A stretch of 20,001 nt of DNA from contig CAJTON010000014.1 of the NCBI GenBank assembly GCA_910577605.1, positions 1-20,001 of the forward strand. Reading direction: 5' to 3'. The notes beneath the pieces were generated by a model. That model saw only the letters and a program-made list of their open reading frames with translations. It was not told the DNA's origin and made no database searches. Position 1 is the first letter of the stretch. The number at the start of each line of letters is the position of its first letter. Of the stretch, positions 1 to 8,573 are shown piece by piece. The translations under genes and the position numbers were made by a program. This DNA is from an uncultured Butyrivibrio sp. GTDB taxonomy: Bacteria > Bacillota > Clostridia > Lachnospirales > Lachnospiraceae.

Positions 1-1
1 G

Positions 2-487
2 AAACGCGTGATGGGTCTGCGGCTCAACCGCGAGCTTTTTCTCGCGTATTTTATAATATACAGCGTTATCACCGCGTTCTACAAGGACTCGGCGGGAAGC
101 ACATACCTTGAGTATCTCCGGCTGGAGGACGTTATCCGCGCGGTGAACGCTTCTTTGGGAGGAATGATCGACCGCAGCGCCGGAATAGTTATGGAGGAAG
201 CGGAGAGCGATTCCTTCAAGGCGGTCGCGCTTTTGTGGGACGAGCTTCCCGACGTGAGCGCCGACGACAAAAGCGGCGTGCGCGCCGCCAGAAATTCCCG
301 TTTAGGTTTTGTCAAGCTGACATTTAACTTTCTTTCGGATCAGAAGCTTTTTACCGAAGCGGAGGAGAGATATTATCCTACCGGACGTTTCAGGGCGATA
401 GCCGAGAATTATTTTGAAAACAACAGGGGCAGGCTTTATGAGATAATGAACGCGCCGAAGGAGGAAAAAGCGGATGCCGCAGATTAA
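2..487 (+). CDS. MksE/JetB-like subunit of SMC complex (DUF6063-like), 5' truncated
   Basis: The reading frame is open to the left edge of the window, so the gene probably begins upstream; the GTG at 8 and ATG at 11 lie inside the frame and have no convincing Shine-Dalgarno in view. The visible part has a hydrophobic helix (ELFLAYFIIYSVITAFY) and a C-terminal winged-helix-like stretch (SRLGFVKLTFNFL...YYPTGRFRAIAENYF). This pattern resembles, from memory, the DUF6063 family found next to JetA and JetC-like proteins in Clostridia, where it would play the part of MksE/JetB, the winged-helix subunit that binds the kleisin. The stop codon lies 14 bp inside the next gene, the large SMC-like ATPase, so the two are translationally coupled and almost certainly form one complex. 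The family name is a recollection; the assignment to an SMC accessory subunit rests mainly on the overlap and fold pattern. Confidence 0.6.
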   Translation, partial: KRVMGLRLNRELFLAYFIIYSVITAFYKDSAGSTYLEYLRLEDVIRAVNASLGGMIDRSAGIVMEEAESDSFKAVALLWDELPDVSADDKSGVRAARNSRLGFVKLTFNFLSDQKLFTEAEERYYPTGRFRAIAENYFENNRGRLYEIMNAPKEEKADAAD

Positions 488-3400
488 CAGGATAAGGGTA
501 AACAATATAAAATATAATTTCGGCACGCAGTTTTACGATGATTTCGTTATGCGTTTTTCCTGCCGCAATTCGATCTATGACCTTGCCAACGGAGGCGGAA
601 AAAGCGTGCTTATGCTTCTTCTGATGCAGAATCTTATTCCTAACTGCACGCTCGACGACAAACAGCCGATAGAGAAGCTTTTCAGGAGCGGCAACGGCAA
701 TACCGCTATACATTCTCTGGTCGAGTGGAGGCTTGACTCGTGCGACGTACACGACGGTTTCCGTTACATGACTACGGGCTTCTGCGCGAGGAAAGGAAGG
801 GACGGCGGCGACGAGGAACGGCGCGACGCGGAAACCGCGAGCATAGAGTATTTTAATTACTGTATTTTTTATAAGGAATTCGGAGAGAACGACATTAAAA
901 ACCTGCCGCTTGTGACGGACGGCGAGCGCGTAAGCTACGGAGGCTTAAAGGCGTATCTGCGCGGGCTTGAGAAGGATTCGGGACTTGAGATACATATTTT
1001 TGACAGAAAGGGAGATTATCAGAATTTTATCGGGGGTTACGGTCTTTACGAAAGCCAGTGGGAGATCGTGCGCGGGATCAACCGCACAGAGGGTCATGTG
1101 CGGGCTTATTTTGAAAACAGCTACAAGACGACGCGCAGGGTGATAGAGGACCTGCTCATCGAAGAAATAATAGAGAAATCCTACAATAACAGGATACGAA
1201 GGGGCGAGAGTGACGGCGAGGAGATGGCGCGGACGCTTCTTGATATAAAGGATAAGCTTATTGAACTGTCAAGACGCAGGGAGGAAATGCATAATTACGA
1301 CAGACAGACAGAGCTTTTATCTGGCTTCGGCGCGGGTCTTGGGGAGCTTCGCGCGCTTTACGACGAAAAACACAGGGCGGAGGATAAGCTGATACGCTGT
1401 CTTGCCGTGTGCAGAGCAATGCTTGCAGACAAAAAGGCGCAGGCTGAGGAGCTTGCGAAACAGGGCGAGGAGCTTGACGAGATTTACAGAAAGGCGGCAA
1501 AAGCCGCCGCGCTTGCGGAGCTTGAAACGGAATATGCAAAGCTTGACGGAGTTGTGAAGCTCATAGAGGAAATGTCTGCGGAGCGTACCGAGATTTTGTC
1601 GGAAAGGGCGGGACTTTACGGTCGGCTTAAAAGACGCGAAGTGGCGGCGGACTATGGGGATTATGTAGAATACAAGCATAAATACGAGGAAATAAGAGAG
1701 CTTTTGAACAGCGGCGACGCGGGGCAGAAAGAACTTCTTGACGAGCTGGGCGGGCTTGCGGCAGCTAGGCTTGAGTATGTGGAAAAGGAAAGCTTTGCGC
1801 TTGAGGAAACTTTACGTGCTTCAAAGAGAGCCGCGGAAGCGGCGTATGCTGAGTGCGAGCAGGCGAAGGAGGAGGAACGCCGTCTTTTTGCGGAGATAAA
1901 TTCCAGGAAGGGCGTTGAAACCGGGCTTGCAGACAGAAGAGAAAAAACCGAAAAAGAGCTTGACGGGCTTATGGCGGGACTGAGAATCCTGACTATTGAC
2001 GGCGCGGGAGCGCTTTTAGAGGAAAACAGGCGTCAGGCGGACGATGCTCTGACGAGAATCGGGGATATCGAGAAGGCAATGGAACGAAGCCGCGCGCGGC
2101 AGCTTGAGCTTGGCAGGCGTCAGGCGGGGATATCCGCGCTTATATCCGGTTTATCCAACGGGATAACCGGGTTGGAGGAAGAGCTTTCACAAGCGCTTGA
2201 ATCGGAGCAAAAACAAGGCAGACTTATGGAGATATATGGGGTTCTCGACAGCTCGCTGCTTGCGGAAACCGTTGAATACATATACAACGGGCTTACCGGA
2301 GAAAAAATATCCGCTGACCGTGAGCGTGACAGACTTGCCGCGTACTGCGGCAGCATCAGGAAACGCAGGCTTCCTGAATATGACGCGGGTTACGGTGCTG
2401 TGCTTTCGTATCTTAAAGGACGCTATGGCGGGGACGTGCGGTCGGGCAGAGAATTTATTGAGTCAATGACAAAAGAAGAGGCGGCGCTTGCGGCGGAAAG
2501 GTTTCCGTTTCTTCCGTATGTGATAGTTGCCGGCGAATTGTATGAGACTATCGCGCAGGACAAGGTGCTGACAGCCATGAACACCGGTTCATATGTGATT
2601 CCGGTGCTGTCCGCGGATTCGTGGAAGGACGGTATAAAATATGCCGCCGCGTATAAGGACATGGGCTTTCTGTGGGACGACGCGGCGCTTGCGGCGGAAA
2701 TAGAAAAAACGAACGAGGATATAGCCAGGCTTGAAGAGGACATAAAAAAACTTGAGGGAAAGCGCGAGGTCGCCAGAAACGATCTCGCGCAGGCGCAGCT
2801 TTTATGCCGCGCGCAAAGCTCAGCGTCCGTGAGGGAGCGGATATTTAAGACAAAAAATCAGATTTCCGTATATAACGGTCAGCTTGAAGAGCTTGAGAAT
2901 GAGGAGAAGGAGCGCGCGGACATTCTTATTGAACAGAAAAATGATCTGGATGCGGAACGCGGCAGACTTGATGAGCTTAACAGAGCTTTTCATGTTTACA
3001 GCCGTATAAAAGAGCTGAACGGGGAGGCGGAGGCGATATCCTCCGAACTTGCCGTCAGCATAAGCAGCCGCAGGGATGCCGAAAAGGAATACGGGCGCGT
3101 CAAGGCTAGGCTTAGCGAAAGCCTGAGGCAGGCGGAGGAAAATTCCGCCAAAGCAAAGGAGAGCGCGCAGCTGCTTGAAATGCTGCGTCAGGATTTTGCG
3201 GATAATTTTAAACCGTACCTGATAAATGGCGCTGCTCCCGCGCGGAATATGACGCAGGAGCAGATAGAGGCGCGGGCGGGAGCGCTAAGAAGGCTGTTAG
3301 GCGAAGGCAGGGGCGACGCCGCCGACAAGGAAAGGCTTCTTGAGGCGTATGAGGATTCCATGCAAAAATGCGTACAGAAGCTTCTTTACGCGGGATTTGA

Positions 3401-4862
3401 GCTTGAGGAGGCTGAAAGGCTTTACAAGGAAGGAAAGCTTATCGGCGGCTCCGTTGACGAAATGCTTGAGCTCAAGTCGGAGATAGACGCTCTGGACGGC
3501 AGGATCGCGGGCTTTGAGGCTAAGATCGACGAACAGAACGCGCAAAAGAACCGTATAGAGGGCGGTTTATTGCACGGAAAGCGCCGATATGAGGAGCAAT
3601 TCGGAGCTTTCGCGAGGGAAAATACAGAAAATCCTCAGGGCGACACGCTTAAATACCGCCGCGAGATGTCTGTGATAAAGGGACGGCGCGCCGATTTGGA
3701 CAGACGGCTCAAAGAGCTTGAAAATTCAGTCCGCGACGGGCTTCTTATGGAAAGGGATCTGGAGAGACTTGTAAGAAACGCGGGACTTGCCATGCCGGAT
3801 ATTGCGGATACTGCCAAAGACGGCGCGGGACTAACGCCGGAGGCATACGAGGAGGTATGGCGCGGCTACGAGCGCATACTTGCGGACGAAAACAGGCTGA
3901 AAACAAAATTTTACGGAGATAAACAGACTCTTGCGGAGGAGCTTGACAAATGTCATGCTTACGAGCTTGCGCGGGAAATACGCGCGGCGGTAGCGCTTCC
4001 CGCGGATACGGGGGCGGTTGATGAACTGCTCAAAGGGCTTTCGGATACCGCCGAGTGCATCGCGCTTGAAAAAGACCGCATAGAGAAGACATTGTCCGAT
4101 ATGGAGAGGATAAAGGACAGCTTTGAAAACAGGTGCGTGCAGATATGCGCGAATATCCGTACCGAGCTTGAACGTTTTCCCAAGCTTTCGCGGATAACGC
4201 TTGAGGACGAGGTTATTCCCATTGTGACGCTGTCCGTTCCTTACATAAAAGAGGAAATGTACAAGGAGCGTATGTCCGTGTATATCAACGAAACCGTTTC
4301 CGGCGCGGAGACTTTTGAGGACAGGGAGAGCAAGCTCAGATATATAAGAGGACGGCTTTCATGGAAGAAGCTATTTTCCGTAATAGTCACTGATATGAAC
4401 AGCATAAAGCTCTGTCTCTATAAACGCGAGCACATAAAGGACCAGAGCCGCTATCTTCGCTACGAGGAGGCTGTCGGCAGCACGGGGCAGTCGCAGGGAA
4501 TCTATATTCAGTTCCTTATAGCCGTGATAAACTATATCGCGAGCATAAATTCCGCAGGTAAGGACACCTCCGTGACGGGCAAAACTATTTTTATCGACAA
4601 TCCGTTCGGAGCCGCCAAGGACGTATACATATGGGAGCCGATCTTCAAGATGCTTTCGACCAACCATGTTCAGCTTATCGTTCCTGCGCGAGGCGTTACC
4701 CCGGCTATAACCCGCATGTTCGACGTGAATTATATTCTTGGGCAGAAATTTACGGCGGGAAGACAGCAGACTGTTGTAGAGGATTACAGAAGTCAGGTTA
4801 ACGCGGCTGAAATGGATTATACAAAACTTGAATTTGAGCAGGCGACCTTCGATTTCTTATGA
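474..4862 (+). CDS. SMC/MukB-like coiled-coil ATPase, JetC/MksB type
   Basis: A 1462-residue DNA-translocating or loop-extruding ATPase of the MukB/MksB/JetC type. The N-terminal lobe has a Walker A variant, LANGGGKS, with Lys43. Long Glu/Lys/Arg-rich coiled-coil stretches run from about residue 260 to 600 and 750 to 1290. They are separated by a non-coiled hinge-like segment (about 610-745, containing FPFLPYVIVAGELYE). The C-terminal lobe has an ABC signature equivalent, STGQSQG (1336-1342), very like the MukB signature, and a Walker B, TIFIDNPFG, with Asp1375. The residue after Asp is Asn, not the usual catalytic Glu, and the first P-loop glycine is Leu. In Wadjet and Mks systems this subunit dimerises, binds kleisin and MksE/JetB subunits and acts on DNA topology, in defence against plasmids or in chromosome organisation. 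The ATG overlaps the upstream gene by 14 bp. No JetD follows, so Wadjet versus Mks cannot be decided here. Confidence 0.85.
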   Translation: MPQINRIRVNNIKYNFGTQFYDDFVMRFSCRNSIYDLANGGGKSVLMLLLMQNLIPNCTLDDKQPIEKLFRSGNGNTAIHSLVEWRLDSCDVHDGFRYMTTGFCARKGRDGGDEERRDAETASIEYFNYCIFYKEFGENDIKNLPLVTDGERVSYGGLKAYLRGLEKDSGLEIHIFDRKGDYQNFIGGYGLYESQWEIVRGINRTEGHVRAYFENSYKTTRRVIEDLLIEEIIEKSYNNRIRRGESDGEEMARTLLDIKDKLIELSRRREEMHNYDRQTELLSGFGAGLGELRALYDEKHRAEDKLIRCLAVCRAMLADKKAQAEELAKQGEELDEIYRKAAKAAALAELETEYAKLDGVVKLIEEMSAERTEILSERAGLYGRLKRREVAADYGDYVEYKHKYEEIRELLNSGDAGQKELLDELGGLAAARLEYVEKESFALEETLRASKRAAEAAYAECEQAKEEERRLFAEINSRKGVETGLADRREKTEKELDGLMAGLRILTIDGAGALLEENRRQADDALTRIGDIEKAMERSRARQLELGRRQAGISALISGLSNGITGLEEELSQALESEQKQGRLMEIYGVLDSSLLAETVEYIYNGLTGEKISADRERDRLAAYCGSIRKRRLPEYDAGYGAVLSYLKGRYGGDVRSGREFIESMTKEEAALAAERFPFLPYVIVAGELYETIAQDKVLTAMNTGSYVIPVLSADSWKDGIKYAAAYKDMGFLWDDAALAAEIEKTNEDIARLEEDIKKLEGKREVARNDLAQAQLLCRAQSSASVRERIFKTKNQISVYNGQLEELENEEKERADILIEQKNDLDAERGRLDELNRAFHVYSRIKELNGEAEAISSELAVSISSRRDAEKEYGRVKARLSESLRQAEENSAKAKESAQLLEMLRQDFADNFKPYLINGAAPARNMTQEQIEARAGALRRLLGEGRGDAADKERLLEAYEDSMQKCVQKLLYAGFELEEAERLYKEGKLIGGSVDEMLELKSEIDALDGRIAGFEAKIDEQNAQKNRIEGGLLHGKRRYEEQFGAFARENTENPQGDTLKYRREMSVIKGRRADLDRRLKELENSVRDGLLMERDLERLVRNAGLAMPDIADTAKDGAGLTPEAYEEVWRGYERILADENRLKTKFYGDKQTLAEELDKCHAYELAREIRAAVALPADTGAVDELLKGLSDTAECIALEKDRIEKTLSDMERIKDSFENRCVQICANIRTELERFPKLSRITLEDEVIPIVTLSVPYIKEEMYKERMSVYINETVSGAETFEDRESKLRYIRGRLSWKKLFSVIVTDMNSIKLCLYKREHIKDQSRYLRYEEAVGSTGQSQGIYIQFLIAVINYIASINSAGKDTSVTGKTIFIDNPFGAAKDVYIWEPIFKMLSTNHVQLIVPARGVTPAITRMFDVNYILGQKFTAGRQQTVVEDYRSQVNAAEMDYTKLEFEQATFDFL

Positions 4863-4867
4863 TGTTT

Positions 4868-4896
4868 TTGACATTGATATGTGGCTGTGTTAAAAT
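4868..4896 (+). promoter_or_regulatory. Sigma-A-type promoter for the TPR/AAA gene
   Basis: A perfect -35 TTGACA (4868-4873), a 17-nt spacer and a -10 TAAAAT (4891-4896, one mismatch from consensus) lie in the 73-bp gap after the SMC ATPase. Transcription would start about 30 nt before the GTG at 4936. It allows the downstream genes to be expressed apart from the SMC operon. No terminator is visible between the ATPase stop and this promoter, so read-through is also possible. Confidence 0.75.
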
Positions 4897-4935
4897 TAAC
4901 TATTAGGAACTTCATGTTTCGGAAGAGGTGAAAGT

Positions 4936-7791
4936 GTGGACAGAGTTGAGCTTGGAATAAAACTTGACCAGATAAATAAACTCCGTGAAAAGGGCGAGTA
5001 CAACGACGCCGTCAGAGTCTGCGACACGATAGACTGGCGCAGAGTCAGAAAGTGGTCGGAGCTTTCGGTGGCTCAGGAGGTTTATGAGAAGGCGGGAAGA
5101 CTTAAGGATTCCCGTAATATCTGCGTGTATGCGTACAACAGGAGCCTCGGCGGCAAGCGTCTTTTGTTCAAGCTTACGGAGCTGTCCATTGCTATAAACG
5201 ATCTTGACGAGGCGGACGATCTGTACAAGGAATTTGTGGAGAGCGCTCCGCGCGATATGGAGAGATATATTCTTTTATATAAGCTTAACAAGGCGCGCGG
5301 CGCCGGAAACAACAAGCTTATAGATATACTTGAGGAGTATAAGCAGAACGAGCTGGACGAGCAGTATGAGTATGAGCTTGCCGAGCTTTACGCCAAAGCC
5401 GGAAGGGTGGACGACTGCGTGCGGGAATGCGACGATCTTATCCTTTGGTTCAATGAGGGCGAATACGTCGAAAAGGCGCTGCGCCTTAAAGCAACGTATG
5501 CCGAGCTTACAAAGTCACAGAGGGCAAAGCTCAGGACTATGGAGGAGCTTCACGAGCTGGGCGCCGGGAGCGAGCCTGTCAGAGAGCTTTACGAGCCTGC
5601 GCCCGAAAAAAATCCCGCCGATTTGAATTCGGCGGCTGACGATACCGCGTATTCCGGTTCCGGCAGGGTATACGACGAGGAATACAAGGTTCCAGAAAAG
5701 GATTACAGTATATACGACACTCAGAATATTCAGGCTGAGCTTGCCAAAAATATGGCGGCTATCCTTGAAGGAATAAAGCGCGCGGACTATTCCGGCAAAA
5801 ATTCGCTTCCGCCGGAGGAACCGCTTGCCCGGACCGCGGAGATCATACCGGTGGAAAAACCCTGCGATACGGAGGATTTTTACGGCAGGACCGCTGAGAT
5901 CTACGGGAGGACCGAAGCGCCGTTTTTTACGGGAGATGAAGAAGCGCAGACCACGCCTTTTGAGGATTCGGATGATGTAAGGGTCGATGAGCCCACCAAA
6001 GAAATCCGCATAAACACGCATAACTGGAAAGTATACAAAAGCTATATGGTCGAGGATGAAGAGGCGGAAACTCCTGTTTCCGAATCCGAAGTAATCGAAA
6101 GCGAAGCTGCCGTAGCCGAAAAAACTGAGGAAGAGGAAGAATCCGCGGCAGAACCGGAATTTATTGCGGAAGATACGGAAACGATAGCAGAAGAAAACGT
6201 TGAGGAAATTTCCGGGTCGGAGGCAGCTGCCGAGCCGGAGCCGCAAACCGAGGAACCTGCGGCGGAGGAGTCCGAGCCGGAAGATTCTGTATCCGAAGAG
6301 TCCGAACCGGAAACCGCAAATTCAGAAGAGCATGAGATAATTTCCGAGCCTGAGATCATAACGGAAACCGCGCGGACAGAGATTCCGGAAGCCACGGAGG
6401 AGATAGCGGACAGCGAGATAATAGAAGGACAGATAGATCTGCTGTCGTGGCTTGATGCGGACGCGCAAAGCACCGATGACGAAGAAGTTCCGGTATCCGA
6501 AAAAGAAGCGGAGCCGGAAGCTGAGGCAGAACCGGAAATTGTATCAAAGTCCGAAGCTGAAGAAGAGCCGGAAATTTTATCAAGTACAGAAGATGAGGCG
6601 GAGCCTGAAAGTGAAACGGAGCCTCAGACAGAACTAAAATCCGAGCCTGAAAATGCGAGTGAGCAGCGCGCTGAAGAAAATGCGGCAGCAGAATCCGCAG
6701 TTATGGAGACTGTGGACGCGGAGGAGCTTCCGGAGATAGAAGAGCCGGAAAGCGAAACGGAGGAGGATAAATCCGTAGAAGAGGTCATGGACGAAATGAC
6801 GCGTATGCTCATGGAGGAAGTGACGCAGGATATAGAGGCGAGGGAGAGACAAAAGAAGCCGACAGGCATAAGCGAAGAAGAGTACATCGCAACGTCGGAA
6901 ACCTCGCAAGCGAAAAAAGAGGCTGATGCCGGGGATTATGAAGAGGGATACCGGCTTGCCGCGGCAGCTGACAGAGAAAGCGCTGTCACAAGGGTCTCGG
7001 AAGCGCCGAAAAAGGAAAAAAGCAGCTTAGCCGGTCAGACCGATTTTGATTATGTCAGAAACGATTTTGTGCTGAAAGACGAGGAGCGCAAATATCTGCG
7101 CCAGTACCTTTTTATTGACGGGCTTGAGGAGCAGGTAGCGCAGATAATAAACAGCAAGAAGAGCGAAACGCCCGACGGGACTTCGGCGAAAGGCAATATC
7201 GTTATTCTGGGCAAATCCAAAACAGATAAAAAGAATTTTGCGATAGACCTTTTTAAAGCCATGCATGCCAATGACGGGGCAGGCTCGCTCAAAATAGCGA
7301 GAACGACGGCGGCGATCATCAACAAAAACGGGATAAAAGCTTCCGCCGACAAGGTAAAGGGAATGACGCTTATAGTCGAGCACGCGGGACAGCTTAAGAA
7401 AGAATCCGTTGCCGAACTTTGCGAATTTATGAAGGGCGATACAGATTCGATGCTCGTTATGCTTTTGGGCGAGGATTATTCGGTCAAACGCGTTTTCAAC
7501 GAGAATCCTGACTTTGGCAAAATGTTCGGCTATACCGTTCATATCCGGCAGTACACTGTAAACGAGTTTGTGGCGATGGCTAAGGAATACTCAAGGATAA
7601 AGGGCTATCTTATAACCGACAGGGCTCTTTTAAAGCTTTATCTTATGATAGACAGCCTTGTCGCCAAAGACGAGGGCGCGCAGGTTGACGGCGTGAGGCG
7701 CATTGTGGACCGCGCTATCGCGCGCAGCAGAAAAAAACCCAAGAAGTCGGGCGTGCTTATCCGTCTTAAGGAAAAAGATTTTGTGGATTGA
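4936..7791 (+). CDS. TPR-like protein with acidic linker and degenerate SpoVK/CbbX-like AAA domain
   Basis: 951 residues, function unknown. Residues 1-200 are helical repeats of TPR type (EKGEYNDAVRVCDTIDW, YEKAGRLKDSRNICVYAY, YAKAGRVDDCVRECDDLI). Residues about 230-690 are a low-complexity linker dominated by Glu, with recurring EPE/ESE motifs. Residues about 700-951 follow the layout of a CbxX/SpoVK AAA module: a P-loop-like ILGKSKTDKKNF (759-767), a Walker-B-like LIVEHAG (Glu815), NPDFGKMFGYTVHI resembling the sensor region, and a helical lid. The P-loop lacks the last Gly and the Ser/Thr, and Walker B lacks the Asp-Glu pair, so ATPase activity is doubtful. I recall related TPR proteins in Lachnospiraceae with an intact P-loop; this is memory. 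The GTG start is chosen because AGAGGTG precedes it. The TGA stop sits inside the ribosome binding region of araD. No signal peptide or membrane segment is seen, so it is cytoplasmic. Confidence 0.75.
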   Translation: MDRVELGIKLDQINKLREKGEYNDAVRVCDTIDWRRVRKWSELSVAQEVYEKAGRLKDSRNICVYAYNRSLGGKRLLFKLTELSIAINDLDEADDLYKEFVESAPRDMERYILLYKLNKARGAGNNKLIDILEEYKQNELDEQYEYELAELYAKAGRVDDCVRECDDLILWFNEGEYVEKALRLKATYAELTKSQRAKLRTMEELHELGAGSEPVRELYEPAPEKNPADLNSAADDTAYSGSGRVYDEEYKVPEKDYSIYDTQNIQAELAKNMAAILEGIKRADYSGKNSLPPEEPLARTAEIIPVEKPCDTEDFYGRTAEIYGRTEAPFFTGDEEAQTTPFEDSDDVRVDEPTKEIRINTHNWKVYKSYMVEDEEAETPVSESEVIESEAAVAEKTEEEEESAAEPEFIAEDTETIAEENVEEISGSEAAAEPEPQTEEPAAEESEPEDSVSEESEPETANSEEHEIISEPEIITETARTEIPEATEEIADSEIIEGQIDLLSWLDADAQSTDDEEVPVSEKEAEPEAEAEPEIVSKSEAEEEPEILSSTEDEAEPESETEPQTELKSEPENASEQRAEENAAAESAVMETVDAEELPEIEEPESETEEDKSVEEVMDEMTRMLMEEVTQDIEARERQKKPTGISEEEYIATSETSQAKKEADAGDYEEGYRLAAAADRESAVTRVSEAPKKEKSSLAGQTDFDYVRNDFVLKDEERKYLRQYLFIDGLEEQVAQIINSKKSETPDGTSAKGNIVILGKSKTDKKNFAIDLFKAMHANDGAGSLKIARTTAAIINKNGIKASADKVKGMTLIVEHAGQLKKESVAELCEFMKGDTDSMLVMLLGEDYSVKRVFNENPDFGKMFGYTVHIRQYTVNEFVAMAKEYSRIKGYLITDRALLKLYLMIDSLVAKDEGAQVDGVRRIVDRAIARSRKKPKKSGVLIRLKEKDFVD

Positions 7792-7799
7792 GGAATTTT

Positions 7800-8489
7800 A
7801 TGTTAGAAGAATTAAAAGAAAAAGTATTTGACGCTAATCTTGAGCTTGTGCGTCAGGGGCTTGTTATTTATACATGGGGAAACGTCAGCGGTATAGACCG
7901 CGAAAAGGGACTTGTGGTGATAAAGCCGAGCGGCGTCGATTACGATTCTATGAAGGCGTCGGATATGGTAGTCGTGGATATGAAAGGAAATGTTGTGGAC
8001 GGACATTACAACCCTTCGTCCGACACGCCGACGCACCTTGTTATTTATAACAGTTTTGAGGGTCCGGGCGGTATCGTGCATACGCATTCGCCGTGGGCGG
8101 TCGCTTTTGCGCAGGCGGGAATGCCCGTAACTGCGTACGGGACTACCCATGCGGATTATTTTTATAAGGATGTTCCGTGTACGCGCGCGCTCACAGAGGA
8201 GGAAGTAAACGACGCATACGAACATAATACGGGAAAAGTAATAGCCGAGACGCTTGAGGGCGAGGAGATAATGGCTACTCCGGGTATCCTTGTGCGCAAT
8301 CACGGTCCGTTTGCGTGGGGAAAGGACCCCGCGAACGCTGTATATAACGCGACGGTGCTTGAGCATGTCGCAGAGATGGCTTACCGCACCAAAGCTTTGA
8401 ATCCGGAGGCGGAGCGCGTACCGCAGTATCTTCTTGACAAGCATTACAACCGCAAACACGGAGCGGGGGCTTACTACGGTCAGAAGTAA
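7800..8489 (+). CDS. araD: L-ribulose-5-phosphate 4-epimerase
   Basis: 229 residues, close in length and sequence to E. coli AraD (231). It interconverts L-ribulose-5-phosphate and D-xylulose-5-phosphate, the last step of L-arabinose catabolism, in the cytoplasm. Class II aldolase/epimerase features are all present: TWGNVS (25-30), KPSGVDY (42-48), SSDTPTH with Asp75, the zinc ligands His94 and His96 in VHTHS, GTTHADYFY with Asp119, His168 in NHGPFAWG, and the C-terminal KHYNRKHGA...YYGQ. The ATG at 7800 is preferred over an upstream in-frame TTG at 7788, because GAGG at 7790-7793 lies 6 nt before it and the E. coli protein begins in the same way. The preceding gene's TGA overlaps this ribosome binding site, so translation is probably coupled. 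Its product feeds directly into the downstream transketolase. No araA or araB is in the window. Confidence 0.95.
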   Translation: MLEELKEKVFDANLELVRQGLVIYTWGNVSGIDREKGLVVIKPSGVDYDSMKASDMVVVDMKGNVVDGHYNPSSDTPTHLVIYNSFEGPGGIVHTHSPWAVAFAQAGMPVTAYGTTHADYFYKDVPCTRALTEEEVNDAYEHNTGKVIAETLEGEEIMATPGILVRNHGPFAWGKDPANAVYNATVLEHVAEMAYRTKALNPEAERVPQYLLDKHYNRKHGAGAYYGQK

Positions 8490-8518
8490 GTATGCCCGTC
8501 GGGTTCCAAATTCAGCTA

Positions 8519-8538
8519 ATGTATGATTTAATATACAT
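8519..8538 (+). promoter_or_regulatory. Inverted repeat upstream of transaldolase
   Basis: ATGTAT and ATACAT are separated by 8 nt in the 84-bp gap between araD and the transaldolase gene, in an AT-rich stretch. It may be an operator or part of a weak promoter; no clear -35/-10 pair was found. A very strong ribosome binding site, AGGAGG, follows at 8558-8563, 11 nt before the start codon. The repeat is short and could be chance. Confidence 0.25.
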
Positions 8539-8573
8539 AAATTATCAAAAATATTACAGGAGGTAATTTTACA

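Noticed and set aside
5515..6246. Long open frame of 243 codons on the - strand
   Set aside because: It is a shadow of the Glu-rich coding region; it has no ribosome site and its Phe/Arg-rich composition is what antisense of such a tract gives.
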